From the NCBI GenBank assembly GCA_009801085.1, contig VNWV01000001.1:5456001-5520000 (forward strand): DNA of 64,000 bases, in the 5' to 3' direction. The DNA comes from Lasiodiplodia sp. COLG20 (lineage: Eukaryota > Ascomycota > Dothideomycetes > Botryosphaeriales > Botryosphaeriaceae). A program made the translations under genes and the position numbers. Shown in pieces: positions 12,000-23,530 of this stretch; the first letter of the stretch is position 1; every line of letters starts with the position of its first letter. Below the pieces are notes generated by a model. It had not been told where the DNA came from, did not search any database, and saw nothing but the letters and a program-made list of their open reading frames with translations.

Positions 12000-12125
12000 C
12001 GGGTGAAGTGGTGGCCGCGAGGTGTGCCTATCCGGAGGGCGGAGGGTGATGGAGGGAGGGAGCGAGCGAGCGGGCTGAAGAAAAGGGAAGGTGGAGGGGG
12101 CGGCGGAGAAGGTAGTATTTAGGTA
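12000..12125 (-). promoter_or_regulatory. CT-rich leader/promoter of OLE1
   Basis: On the transcribed (minus) strand this stretch is dominated by C and T, with runs such as ctccctccctcc, and ends about 30 bases before the OLE1 ATG. A TAAATA element lies at its upstream edge near 12118. Pyrimidine-rich leaders just upstream of the start are common in highly expressed fungal genes. The assignment as transcription-start region is inference. Confidence 0.4.
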
Positions 12126-15100
12126 GCGACATTGAGGCGAAACAAAAAAAGGTGGTGGGTGCTGTGCGTGCTGAAGCCGCTCCCCAGCTTCTCCCCAACA
12201 CCGAGCAGTACCGCCCTCAACGAAAATGAGGGCACGGGCCGCGTGTCGCGGCGTTGGCGGCCGTGATTCGCCAGAACGCCACCGTCGCGGCAGGTGCGCG
12301 GGTATCAGCCGGAAGCGAGGGCCCCAAGGCTCCTTCTGCCCTTGTTCTTGCACCGCGACCTGGAACGTCCGCTGCCGCCCGCCCGCCCGCCATGAGAAGG
12401 AGAAAGAAAAATGCCGGCCTTCGCTGAGGCACGCCCTGAGCTCGCATAACTCTCCTGCGCCTCTAGTTGCACCTCTGTCAGCTTCCGAGCTGCGTGCGGC
12501 CGCCGCCCCTTCAGCCCTATGGTGGCAACTCCAGGATGCATCAGCTTCTGGGGCAGCGATCCGCAGTCCACATGCCCGACACCAATCAGCGACTGACCTC
12601 GGCACTCGAAGACATCATCGCTTAGCTGTTGTTGTTGGGGGCCACCGCCGCCAATCGCCTTCGCTGTAGCACATCACAACCACCTCAGTTACCAAGGCTT
12701 GTTTCATGTGGGGAGTGACCCGGCTTTCACATGGCCGCCGATTACTGATGAGAGTAGCGTTCGACACACGGCCGTAGCATGGGTGCCGGGAACGGTCTAT
12801 TATCCTCCCGGCAGCGGCGTAAACGGCAGTATTGGAGCGGCGTGCCTTTGAAGGCAGAGGCTAGCTTGTCATCCCCTCGCCCGCGTGCACTACCTGCTCA
12901 CTGGCCCACGACCACCTGGCGTCGCCTCTGCCTGCGCTGGAATCCCAACGCATCTGCTTTGATGATATCTTGACCGCCTGCCGGTGATCGCGCCTGGTCC
13001 AGTCCGAGACACGTATCTGCTGCGCTGTCGGCATGCTGCGGCAGCAAACTGCAGAGACAGGACCCGTGGCTTTGGTCATGACTCTTTGTGTCTTCTACTT
13101 ACGCAGTCGAAACTGCTGCGCTTGTTGGTAAGTTAGATGAAATTTCGTATGCCCCTGTTACTACTCTGGGACCGATTTGCCGCCAACGCCGTCGGCGGTA
13201 TGGTCGAACGTCTGAAGCTAGATCTCGGTTCGCCGCCAGCACGAAGGAGTTGTCACCCACGGCACAGGAAATTGCATCTGCAGTGCAGAGGCAGCGCTGC
13301 GGCATTCGCGTTGCCACCTTCCAACGTCTGAATGTGGAACTCGGTTCCCGGCCTTGCGCAATGGCAGCAGTGCGGCATCCGCGTCTCCATCTTCCAACGC
13401 CGGAACCTGAATTCTGGTTGCGCTCTGCGCGGATGAGGCTCGTCGTCGTGGTCAATGGATAACGAAATGTGTGCAAAGATCTCCTTCTGGCTTTGGCTGC
13501 GAAAAGGGTCACGCCACTGCGGCTGCGCAAGAGAATCATCGAGAAGCTTCGGCCATCAAGCGGCCCTGAGACTCAACTCAAACGCAGAGTCTTCGGAATC
13601 GAAAGGCACTCCCCTAGATGAACCCGACTTTGACTTTGCCTCGAGTTTGGGCAGTCGTGGCAGGGCCAATAGCACTATCGACGCTGGAATGGAAACATTC
13701 CTTGATAACAGCAGGAGCGACACAACGTCGATAGCGGAAACTCACATCACTACCAACATCTGTATCTTGCTCACCGGAGATACTGCTTTGACCGTTCGGA
13801 GTTGTGTCCGAGAGGACTGTACAAATCCCATGATGTGAGGATAGGTCATAGCAAGCAGAGGACGGCTTTCCTGTCGAAGAGTAACGATCAGAGGTTTGCA
13901 TAGAACTGTGATGGCTGACTCGTAACAGAGAGCAACAGCACGGAGACAATTGTGGGCCTTACGATCTCAAATTCTGAACCCTTCGCCACGGAAGACGACA
14001 ATTGAACTGCGCGATTGACCCCAGTTATCCGTGTATCTTCACCCAGATGCTCACTCTGGAGACTCCGTACTTCATCCCATCTCGCCAACGGAAGGCGACT
14101 CGCCGAGAACAAGGTTGACGCCCTGATCGAGCATCAGAGGATTCTGCTCAAGCACGGGTCCGACAGTATGCTGCTGGACGGCTGTGGAAAAGACTGTAGG
14201 AGGGGAACCAAGGCTGCACCATTCCCTATGCATCCAGGCAGCTTTGGGGTGTCGCATGGCGTGTGTGTTCATGCAAAGTTGCGGCATAAACAACTCAACA
14301 TGGGCATGTAAGGTACAACCAAACAGCGAAGCGCACCAGCCATATTCGTACGGGGGCTATTGTTGCTGCTTGTTCTGAGCCTTCATGGCCTCTGCCATTC
14401 GCTCAGTAAATAATGCCTTCGTCAACCGTATGGCTAGGTACATTATGCTTGGAGAAAAAGGGCAGCCATGGTAAGTAGCTCGATAACCGCTGTATTAATC
14501 TCGGCTGTAAGGATACCCAACGTATATCCATCTCTTAACAGGATTGCATCCGAATGTGGCCCAAGCCGATTGGGCACGGAATGATGTAACGGCGAGGTGG
14601 GAGCTTCAGATAGTAACTTGTCGGAGGTCGGCGCTCTCGCCCATGGACCAGGTCCGGAACTCAGCCACGGCACTCGATGAGGCTATGGCAAAGATACAGA
14701 CTTTGAGCTTGCGGGATGACAATTGCTTTTGTGGGCGTAGGGTGCAGGGCAGCAGCTAGCAGGTCGGAGCCCACCGTTATCGGGCCAGCCGCCAGCCAAC
14801 CGACGGGCGGTCTGTGCCTTATCAGCAACGCATCACTGCACCTTTTACCCAAGCATCGCCCTCAGCCCGCCTTCTCCCGCACCCCCCAGAGATGGATGCA
14901 GCGGCGGAGGACGACGTCGGATCGCAGGTCGGCCTGTTCCAGCGGGTGCGGGCGCGGTCAGCTCCTCTCTGCGACCCCAGGAGCGCCGCGCGAACGCTTT
15001 TTCGGGAAGTGCACGCGAGTGCTAGAGATATGGATTTTCTTCGACGCTGCACATGTCAAGATATGCCTCATCGTCTACACAATATATTTTCCTTCTGCTG

Positions 15101-15485
15101 CTCAGGCCACCGCACTCATCTCCGTCTGCGATCGCCCCGCGCTCCCCACCAGGTAGAAACGCCGGTCCTGCTCTCTCCATTCGCCTGCGGGATCTACGCG
15201 AATTTTTTGCTCTAGTTCTTGTCAGCAGTCAACCCCAGCCAATCTCGAGCGGAAAGCTATCCCGCGAACGCCACCCCCGACTGCACTCGGCTTACTTACA
15301 CTCGATCACTCCTCGTTCAGACACTGAAATCTCGCAAAACCATCCACTACAACAGACTTTGCATTGGAACAGAGACCTGCGACAACACTGCATGAACCGT
15401 TGAGTTGGGCAGCCGTCAAGAAGGTTCGACCAAACCCTTGTGGAAAAAAGTCAATCCGGAAATCTGAGGACTGCACGCCGTCACA
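12126..15485. other. 3.4-kb spacer between OLE1 and the permease
   Basis: No frame here has a recognisable domain. The part near OLE1 is GC-rich with a repeated CCCG tract at about 12375-12390. An imperfect tandem repeat lies at 13290-13424. The spacing is unusually large for this otherwise compact window and serves two divergent promoters. I cannot exclude a short or non-coding transcript. Confidence 0.45.
13290..13424. repeat. Imperfect 73-bp tandem repeat
   Basis: Two neighbouring copies start at 13290 and 13363, each beginning ggcagc and containing gcggcat.cgcgt and cttccaacg blocks at the same offsets. Roughly three quarters of positions agree by eye over 60 bases. A weaker third match to the middle of the unit (gaacgtctga...ctcggttc) lies at 13206-13232. 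No coding frame explains them. Confidence 0.6.
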
Positions 15486-17439
15486 ATGGATGATTCTCCG
15501 GATCGCATTGGGCCTGATATGAGCCCCAAGCAGACCTTCGGAGATAAGTTGAGAAGATTTAGGAAGGCTGTTACCACAAAGTGAGTGATTGGGCCGCTGG
15601 CTCAGGGCTTTCCCTGAAGCTTTTTTCAAGAAACTTTCATGCTCAATTTGTTTGGAGCGCAAATAATCATCACCTTGTGTCGATTGTGGTGGCTCTTTCA
15701 TTCATTCGACATATACTGACTATCCCTTAAGGGACGGCCTTATTGGTGACTACGACTATGGCTTCCTCTTCAGACCAAATCTTCCCTTCCTCAAGAAGCA
15801 GCGCCGTGCCGCCCCGTTCTTCGGTCTCCATGACAAGATGCCCGTCTTCTTGTCCCTTCTGCTTGGATTCCAACACGCGCTTGCAATGCTGGCAGGCGTC
15901 ATTACACCACCAATCATCCTGGCCGCGTCTGCAAATCTAGTGACAGAGCAGCAACAATATCTCGTGTCGACGTCCCTGATCGTCTGTGGTATCCTTTCGT
16001 CCATTCAGATCACCCGTTTCCACATCTGGAAGTCTCCATACTACGTCGGAACCGGCCTAATCTCCGTTGTTGGCACATCCTTCTCCACCATCCCCGTGGC
16101 CACAGGTGCGCTATCCCAGATGTATGAGACTGGCTTCTGCCCTACGGATGCGAGCGGAAATAAGCTGCCGTGCCCCGACGGCTACGGTGCCATCATCGGC
16201 ACGGCATGCGTATGCGCGCTGATCGAAATCCTGATGTCCTTCATGCCGCCACGTATGCTGAAGAAGCTGTTCCCACCGCTTGTCACCGGCCCGACGGTCA
16301 TGCTCATCGGTATCAGTCTGATTGAGTCAGGCTTCCAGAACTGGGCGGGTGGTAGTGGCGACTGCTTGACGAGCCCGACGGGTATCTATGCACTCTGCCC
16401 CACTATCAACGCTCCACGCCCTCTGCCATGGGGTAGCGCCGAATTCATCGGATTGGGTTTCCTCGTCTTTGTGTCCATTATCCTGTGCGAACGCTTCGGA
16501 TCGCCCATCATGAAGTCGTGCGCCGTTGTTGTGGGACTGCTCATTGGCTGCATAGTAGCAGCGGCGTGCGGCTACTTTGACCGCTCCGGCATTGACGCAT
16601 CTCCGGCTGCATCGTTCATTTGGGTACATACGTTCAAGCTGTCTGTATATGGACCGATCGTCCTGCCGCTGCTGGCCGTCTACATCGTGCTCGCGATGGA
16701 GGCCATCGGCGACATCACCGCCACCTGCGATGTCTCACGTCTGCAAGTCGACGGCGCGCTCTTCGACAGCCGCATTCAGGGCGGCGTGCTTGCGGACGGG
16801 CTGAACGGCATCATCGCCGGCCTCTGCACTATCACGCCCATGTCGACGTTCGCGCAGAACAACGGTGTCATCGCCCTCACGCGCTGCGCCAACCGCAAGG
16901 CCGGCTACGCCGCCTGCTTCTGGCTGATCCTGATGGGCATCTTCGCCAAGTTCGCCGCCGCCCTCGTCGCCATCCCGTCGGCCGTGCTCGGCGGCATGAC
17001 AACCTTCCTCTTCTCCGCCGTCGCCGTCAGCGGTATCCGTATTATCTCGACTGTGCCGTTCACCCGCCGCAACCGCTTCGTCCTCACCGCCGGTCTTGCT
17101 ATCGGCTACGGCGCCACCCTCGTGCCCGACTGGTTCGCTTACGTCTTCACCTACGACGGCCCTAACCGCGCGCTGCTCGGTTTCTACAACGCCATCGAGC
17201 TCGTGCTCGAGACTGGCTTTGCCGTTACTGCATTCGTCACGCTTATCCTGAACTTGCTGCTGCCCGAGGAGCCTGAGGATGATGCCGAGGAGCTGCCAGA
17301 GCTGACGGCGAACGAGGCGGATGCGGAAGCAGACCGCGAGGAGTGGCGTAACGTTAAGGGAAAGGAGATGGAGGCTGAGGCAGGTAGGACGGGGAGCGCA
17401 AGCGGGAGTGATATTACGCCTGCCACAAGGGTGGCTTGA
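15486..17439 (+). CDS. Uric acid-xanthine permease, NAT/NCS2 family (UapA/UapC-like)
   Basis: This plasma-membrane H+ symporter imports uric acid and xanthine, feeding purine catabolism. Exons 15486-15580 and 15732-17439 join in phase over a 151-bp intron (GTGAGT...TTAAG) to give 600 aa. The start MDDSPDRIG is followed by the fungal N-terminal element GLIGDYDYGFLF. About 12-14 hydrophobic segments follow. The NAT signature QNNGVIALTR, which helps form the substrate site, is intact, as are the preceding ECIGD-like block (here EAIGDITATCDVSR) and the FTRRNRF segment. The acidic cytosolic tail is rich in Glu and Asp. The sequence is close enough to Aspergillus UapA/UapC that a xanthine/uric acid specificity is likely, but I cannot tell which paralog it is. 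Confidence 0.95.
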
Positions 17440-18138
17440 TCGGATAGTTGGAGGGCTTGGGATGTGTAGTATCATGAGAATTCGGCTGGGATTTATGGGA
17501 TAGAGTATATCAGGTTTCTTATGCTTTGCTGTCCTTGTATTTCGAGATCATCTTTATATGGAATGAAGGTCTAAGAATGAGAAAGCGAAAAGTTCTATGC
17601 TTATGCGAAGTATGACTACAATACACACAAATCATGAAGTCTCTCTCTGCGTTCCCCTTGCGCTCAATGTCTCTCACCCACGCGCTCGAATTGTCGCAAA
17701 AAGGAGCTGACAGCACAGGCACCGTAGTCGCTCGTGCTAGTGCTCCAGCCCACCGGCGCTTGGATCTACCCTTTTCGAGCATTCCGGAACGTCGCCGCAA
17801 AGCGCTTCGTGAATCGTGGTGTCAGAGCACAAAGGTACCGGGATTGCCTATTTGGGACTTTCCGGGTTCCCCAATCCCTCAGCTCCCCTCCTCCTCTCTT
17901 TCCCCCCGCACTTCCCCGCTGTCCACGCGACATCATATGTAATGGCGGAATGCCACCCCGTGTCGCCATGTTTTTAGACCCCTCAAAATCCCGCTCGTGT
18001 TTTAATTGTCTCTGCCGATTGAGAGCAAAGTGTCCGCAGTAGCACATTCATTCTTCTTTCCAGCACTTGAGCGAGCGTGCCGGGTTTCCACCCAACAATT
18101 CTAGGTCGTACCGAAGGAAAATCAAGTTAGGAAACAAA
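17440..18138. other. Spacer between permease and DhaK-like gene
   Basis: This contains the 3' flank of the permease gene and the promoter and leader of the gene at 18139. The frame upstream of that gene lacks an earlier ATG. Nothing else is recognised. Confidence 0.5.
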
Positions 18139-19581
18139 ATGGCGACAGCAGCAGAAGGGCACCACCGCCCATCGGAAACCAAGGAGACCTTCCACTTGAT
18201 CAATGAACCGGGCGATGCTATCCATGAGGCGCTGACGGGGCTGACGCAGCATCACCCGTCGCTGTCATACGCTCCGACGCACAAGATCGTCTACCGCAGC
18301 GACTTGGCCGATTTCCGGAAAGATCATGTCACAACGATTGGTTTCTCTGGCGGCGGACAGTGAGTACTATTTTCCCTCTACAATGTCTATGAATGGTCTA
18401 GAATGTGGTCTATATCTGCATGTCTTTTTTGCAGAAAACTTACAAAAAGCTGTCTGGCATTCTCTCCTACCAAATCTTCTCTACAATGTTGTAGAAAGAA
18501 AAAGAAGCTGACAGCGACCAGCGAGCCCATGTTCGGCGGCTTCGTCGGGCCCTCCTTCCTGAGCGCGTACGTGTCGGGCAACATCTTCGCCTCGCCGACG
18601 GCGGCGCAAATCCTCGAGGCCATCAAGCTGTGCCAGCCGGACCCGGGCCACCACCCGGGCACGCTCGTCGTCTGCGGCAACTACACGGGCGACATCCTCA
18701 ACGCCGGCCTCGCCATCACGCGCGCCCAGGCCATGGGCTACAAGGTCGCGTTCGTGCCTGTCGGGGACGACGTCGCGGTGGGCAGGAAGAAGGGCGGGAA
18801 GGTCGGGAGGAGGGGCTTGAGCGGGCATCTGGTCGGGCTGAAGATTGCGTGCGGCGTTGCGGAACGGGAGAAAGGGACGGCGGGGTATGGGTTGGATAGG
18901 GTGAGGGAGGTGATGGAGTGGGTGGTGGCGAATGTTGGCACCATGGGTGTGGCGTTTGATCGGTGAGTGGTGTCCCTTGGCCATTGTGAAGGCTACTGTG
19001 GCGCGCTTCGAGAGGAGACTCGGGCTGAGGGTTTCGAGGCATCTCTCTGAGGTGTGTTTGTTCGGAATTACCTAACTGATGTTCTGGACAGCGTCTCTCT
19101 CCCTACTGGCACCGTGGCTCCGGTCACCCTCCTTCCTCCCGATACCATTGAACTCGGCATGGGCGCCCACGGCGAGCCAGGGCTGCAACAGCTTTCACCT
19201 CCCCCAGAGCCCACAAAGCTCGTCGCGAGGATGATCGATCTAATCACCAATACCTCTGATGAAGATCGTGCTTTTATCCCTTTCCCGGACGGCGCCACTC
19301 CAGAGAAGCCTCACCATGTAGTCCTGGCCTTGAATAGCCTGGGAAGTACAAGCGATGTCGTCCTAGCGGTTTTTGCAGAGCTTGCAAAGGAGGAATTGGA
19401 AAAGAAGAACTGTATAGTTGAGAGGGTGTTGCTGGGGCCGCTCGTGACGAGTTTGAAGATGAGCGGCGTAGGAATTACCGTCTGGAGATTGCCTGGAGAT
19501 GAAGAAACGAGTCCACTGAAGAGAGAAGAGGCATTGAACCTGTGGGATGGAAATGTGGATGTTGTTGCGTGGAGACAGTGA
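18139..19581 (+). CDS. Dihydroxyacetone kinase-like protein, DhaK (Dak1) domain only
   Basis: The protein matches the substrate-binding DhaK half of dihydroxyacetone kinases. Exons 18139-18359, 18522-18962 and 19092-19581 give 383 aa. The second intron (129 bp, GTGAGT...ACAG) is clean. The first (162 bp) is chosen because it restores an HEPMFGGFVGP block. Visible landmarks are VVCGNYTGD, PVGDDVAV and the ELGMGAHGEPG motif that holds the histidine that bonds dihydroxyacetone covalently in this family. Complete ATP-dependent DAKs carry a C-terminal DhaL nucleotide-binding domain; none follows here, since the frame stops about 60 residues after the DhaK core and the next gene is on the other strand. 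It may need a partner or have another role. With my splice choice the glycine loop before HEP is two residues shorter than usual, so the first intron deserves checking. Confidence 0.82.
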
Positions 19582-19781
19582 CCGGGTCTGATATCCTAGA
19601 AAGTATTGAGAAATGGATGAGCAAAGCGGGAGTCCTGCGGTCCGGTGAAGTTGCGTAAATCATGTTTACTACGCTGGATGCTGCAGGTCCGGTGGATTGG
19701 CCCTTCGTGTTGTAACTGGTGTTGTCCAAGCCATCCTTTCACTCTTGGGAATTATCTCATCTCCAGTTGCATGTTGCTCCC

Positions 19782-20327
19782 TCAATCCACCTCCTTCTCC
19801 ATCTCCTCCGCCAACCACTCGGCCTCCTTCCTCATCTCCTCATCACTTCTCGGCTTTCTGTCCGCATCCGGCCCCACAAATCCTCCCTGCTTCTCTCCGT
19901 CTTGTCTCCTCTTCAACTCACCACCGACATCTCCCTCCTCCCCTTCCATCATCTCGTATAGCTTGTCTCCACCGCCCTTCGCGTCCATGTCCGCATCACG
20001 CCGGGGTATAATGTGACAATGCACATGTTCGACGCTCTGACCGGCAGCGCGGCCGTCCTGAATCGCGATGTTGAGCGCATGCGCGCCGTAGACACGCTCG
20101 ATGACGCGCGAGACGCGTTGCACGGTGGAGAAGAGGTCCGTCACCTCGGCGGGAGTGAGGGACGTGAAGCGCGGGACGACGCGGCGAGGGCACACTAGCA
20201 CGTGGCCTGGCAGCAGCGGCTTGAGGTTCACGAGCGCGTAGCTAAGAGGCGTTATGTGGAAGACTTGCGGCGTCACGAGGAAGGGTCCGAAGTGGATGGG
20301 GAGGTTGGTGAGAGGTTTGGGTGGCAT
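19782..20327 (-). CDS. HIT-family diadenosine polyphosphate hydrolase (FHIT/Aph1/Hnt2-like)
   Basis: This 181-aa protein belongs to the histidine-triad hydrolases and most resembles the Fhit branch, which cleaves Ap3A/Ap4A to AMP plus ADP/ATP. The N-terminus (FHITPLSYALVNLKPLLPGH) matches the Fhit pattern of a substrate-side strand followed by PGHVLVCPRR. The catalytic triad motif EHVHCHIIPRR is near residue 118, preceded by NIAIQDGRAAGQSV. The C-terminus is an acidic, charged tail with a helix, as in Fhit. It is encoded in one exon and is divergent from the STEEP1-like gene, with 311 bp between starts. Confidence 0.92.
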   Translation of the reverse strand: MPPKPLTNLPIHFGPFLVTPQVFHITPLSYALVNLKPLLPGHVLVCPRRVVPRFTSLTPAEVTDLFSTVQRVSRVIERVYGAHALNIAIQDGRAAGQSVEHVHCHIIPRRDADMDAKGGGDKLYEMMEGEEGDVGGELKRRQDGEKQGGFVGPDADRKPRSDEEMRKEAEWLAEEMEKEVD

Positions 20328-20638
20328 GGTTGCGTGTATTGAGGTCCAATGGCCGTCGCGAGCGCTCCTTGCAGTAAATTAGGTTGTCGCTAAACTTTTG
20401 TGAAAGTGGTGTTTTGGTGGAAAGATATTTGGAACCGCGAGGTGCGTCATCGCCAGCTTGCAGCTCTGCCTTCGCCCTGCGCCTTGGCGCGTCGACCAGA
20501 AAATCCAACGTGCAGCTACCTCGTACGTCTTCTGCTCCCAACAATATCAATCGTCTCTTACACTTCTTCCAAAGCTCAAGCGCACCTCCGAAACCTCCCA
20601 GAAGCAAACCAATCCACCACCAGACAAGTCGCGCAGCC

Positions 20639-21271
20639 ATGACAACCGTCTCCCCACCCGCCGGCGCCTCGCCCACGCCCGCAACGGCGGAGGCTTCCTC
20701 CTCTTCCGCCGCTGCCGCCGCCACCCCACCCGTCTACACACACCACTGCATCTGCACCCAACTCATCCTCGCAAGCACAACACCGCTCCCCTCACTGCCC
20801 CGCCGCGGCAACGACGACTCAGCCCTCCTCGACCGCGCCTACATCCTCCCGCTTCCCGCACGACCACCAACCGCCAACGCCGACGGAGAAGATTCCACAG
20901 GGAAGCAGGCGACGGCGGCGGGAGATAAGGGTGAAGGACACTACGCAATCCTGCTGAGCGTGCAGCTCGACCGCCGGCCGCGCATCGTGCGGCGCGAGGA
21001 CGGGCTCGAGAAGCGGTGGGTGCAGCGGTGCGCGCGGTGCGCGTGCGTCGTCGGGTATCACCTGGACTGGGCGCATTTCGCGGGCGGCGCCGGTGAGAAG
21101 GAGGGCGAAGACGAAGGCGAGGGGAGTAGCGGGCAGGCCCGGAGGACTGGGTGGAGGAGGGATGTGGTGTATTTGTTGCCGGGAGCATTGGTCGGGACGG
21201 ATGAGATGGCGAAGGGGGAGGGGCCGCAGGGCGGTGGTGGTGATGCGGAGAAGGGTGTGGGTACGAAATAG
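20639..21271 (+). CDS. STEEP1-like (CXorf56 family) protein
   Basis: The 210-aa product resembles the STEEP1 family, known in animals as a STING ER-exit factor and also conserved in organisms without STING. Family landmarks are YTHHCICTQLIL near residue 33 (usual form Y.C.CG...L), then PSLPRRGNDDSALLDRA, then VRREDGLEKRWVQRCARC, which matches the usual R.EG.E..y...C..C block, and finally GYHLDW. The cysteine pairs suggest a small zinc site. Between blocks are low-complexity Ala/Ser and Gly/Glu insertions, and the basic C-terminal helix of the animal protein is not evident. The first in-frame ATG is used. The function in fungi is not established, so I do not transfer the STING role. Confidence 0.72.
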   Translation: MTTVSPPAGASPTPATAEASSSSAAAAATPPVYTHHCICTQLILASTTPLPSLPRRGNDDSALLDRAYILPLPARPPTANADGEDSTGKQATAAGDKGEGHYAILLSVQLDRRPRIVRREDGLEKRWVQRCARCACVVGYHLDWAHFAGGAGEKEGEDEGEGSSGQARRTGWRRDVVYLLPGALVGTDEMAKGEGPQGGGGDAEKGVGTK

Positions 21272-21718
21272 GGCTGGCTGGAGAGGCAGGATCCTATCGT
21301 TGCTTGGGTCGGGGAAAGGAGTGAGAGGGTACAGCTCGGCCTTGTCCGACATCGTCTGGCGTTAATCCAGACGATGGGTACTGCGAAAGAACAGCCGGAT
21401 GTCGGTATACCAAGGGATATACTACAGCAGGATACCCATATCAGGCAAGCTTTAAAGCATGTCAGGAAGGATGAGGAATCTGATCGGATCGTGGGACAGG
21501 GCACAGCCATGGAAAAAGAAGGGCGTCATGCGACAAAGGGCAGAGAGAGGAACGACGAGATTCCCCGGATGTTGGTTTCAATGGGCAGCGCATTAAGCAG
21601 CCATCAAGCCTTCATATTATATGATCAAGGAGAATAAAATGTGCCTGAATGAAATTTTAACGTAAAACCGGAATCCTGTGAACTGGTTCTACAACACTTG
21701 ATGCCCTCAACTCACTAC
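21272..21718. other. Convergent spacer
   Basis: This is the shared 3' flank of the STEEP1-like and MOSC genes. No gene or ordered repeat is seen. Confidence 0.5.
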
Positions 21719-23188
21719 CTATGACGGACCCTGGGGGATATAACAATGTTCACCCACCTCCTCCACAACGATCTCATCCCCGACTCTGATCTCTCCTACA
21801 TCTCCACTTATCGGCACCATCTGCATGCCCAAACACGGCCACTTCGCCGCGCCGGAGTCGATCTTTCGGTACTCTGACATGGACTTGTACGGCTCATTGC
21901 GTTCTCGCTCCGCAGTTGCTGGATTGACATTGATCATCGTACAACGCGCCGTGCGGCAGCTAACATGGTAGCGCCGTGAGCCGATGCGAACGACGCGCCA
22001 ATGGTCTTCGGCATATGTTGGTGGACCGGTAACTGGGCGGTGTCAGTGCGAGATGCTGCTGCTCTGAGTACGCTGGAGCTTACCGTATATGTTTGCACGG
22101 AAGCGGATGGCGTCGAGGCGAGTAGGCTTTGGAAGGCGGGAGGCGACATCATGGACACTGGCAAGATTGATGATATGGAGGGGGTACTAAGGGTGTTACT
22201 GAGAAAGTTCCGGATGATACTCGATTGGAGGTTTACTTACTGCGTCCGCCATGCCGACGACAGGTTGGTACTCCACTTCCTGGCCTTTTCTGGGAGCGCA
22301 GCGGTAGACTTCGCGGAAGCGCAGAGGGTCGACGCGAAACAAGGTTAGCTGATTTGATATTCCAAGTGCATATTTCAGCTTGGCAAGTATTTCCTCAGGG
22401 ATCTCAACCCCCATGTTGAGCGCCTCGGGGCACTCGTCCCAGATCTTCATGGGTTCACGTGGGTAGGCTTTCTCCTTGATGCGCTCCGGGGTCGGGTTAA
22501 AGGGAATGCGGAAGCAAACGCGTGGACCGTCGTAGTCTAGGTGAGTTTGCATCAAGATGTTCTTGCGAATGAAAGCGCCGAGCCTCTCGAGTCTGTCGCT
22601 GATCCAAAGCTTGTCTTCCATATACGGAAATGAAATGACAATGCAACCCTCGTTCTTGACCCACTCGCCGTTTGGAGAATAAGTGGGTGACGAAGGGTCA
22701 GGAACCCAGAGCTCGGTCGTCACCTTGGTCAGATGCGGTGATTGGCGCTGAGTGATGAAGGACCACTGGTGGTTTATCTCCCAACTACCGTCCTTCGCCA
22801 CGGAGCTGATGAGCTGAGCAAAGGTGAATTGGCGGTCGTATTTCATCCCAGTGGGGATGACCTCGCCACTGTCAAGCTCGACGGGGAAGCAGCTTTTGAC
22901 CGGATAGATACTCAAAGCCTTGACCTTCCATGATGACTTGTCTTTGTCGCTGCCTTTGGCGTATTTAGGATCATACTGATCTCGGAGATTCGACTTCCCT
23001 GGAGGAAGCCCGAGTCGACGACAGCCCGCTGGAGGTTCTTGTTCCTGTCCTTGCCGGCGGACGTCCAGAGTTATAGCCGCGATGACAATAGTAGCAATGG
23101 TAACTATAAGAAATGAAAGGATGGTATGCCCGTTTTCAACCACGACCAGTGCGAGTATGCCGCCGGTTTTCGGAGCAGTTTCTGCCAT
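21719..23188 (-). CDS. MOSC-domain protein, mARC-like molybdenum enzyme
   Basis: The product combines an N-terminal MOSC_N barrel and a MOSC domain, as in the mitochondrial amidoxime-reducing component, a molybdenum-cofactor reductase of N-hydroxylated compounds. Exons are 22241-23188, 22084-22186 and 21719-22032; introns of 54 bp and 51 bp rejoin in phase to give 454 aa. A hydrophobic segment at about residues 20-43 (ILSFLIVTIATIVIAAITL) should anchor it in a membrane. MOSC_N is marked by VKALSIYPVKSC and TGMKYDRQF, and MOSC by YPLHIINLAS, LDAIRFRANIYV and CRTARCTMINVNP, where the second cysteine is the likely molybdenum ligand. The gene is divergent from the RAD51 paralog, with 342 bp between starts. 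Confidence 0.88.
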
Positions 23189-23530
23189 AGAGAGCGGAAG
23201 CAGAACAGAACAAATTCACACAACTCGAAAAGTAAAGGAGGGTGTGAAAAGAAGTAAAAGTAAGTCTGAATCACGCTTACCACATTTGCAAGGCGATTCT
23301 GAGCGATGGATGTGGTGTTGAAAGAGGAAACAAGAACACGGGCGTGTAGCTGAGAGCAACCCGTGCATGACTCAGGTAGATGTCTCCGCATGACTCGCAC
23401 CACTCTGACGTCGCGCGTCGCTTACGCACGACGCGTCTTCCACAATCAACCCCACGGCCCAGCCCGTCAACCCTCCCTCACAACAACGAACCTTTCCCAG
23501 ATTACTTATAATGGACTCTGTACGATAGCA
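23189..23530. promoter_or_regulatory. Shared divergent promoter region, MOSC gene and RAD51 paralog
   Basis: The 342 bp between two divergent ATGs must hold both promoters. I see no clear TATA box or named regulatory motif. Confidence 0.4.

Noticed and set aside
16735..17475. 246-codon minus-strand frame inside the permease
   Set aside because: It is a shadow of the permease, with no domain and low-complexity Glu/Gly content.
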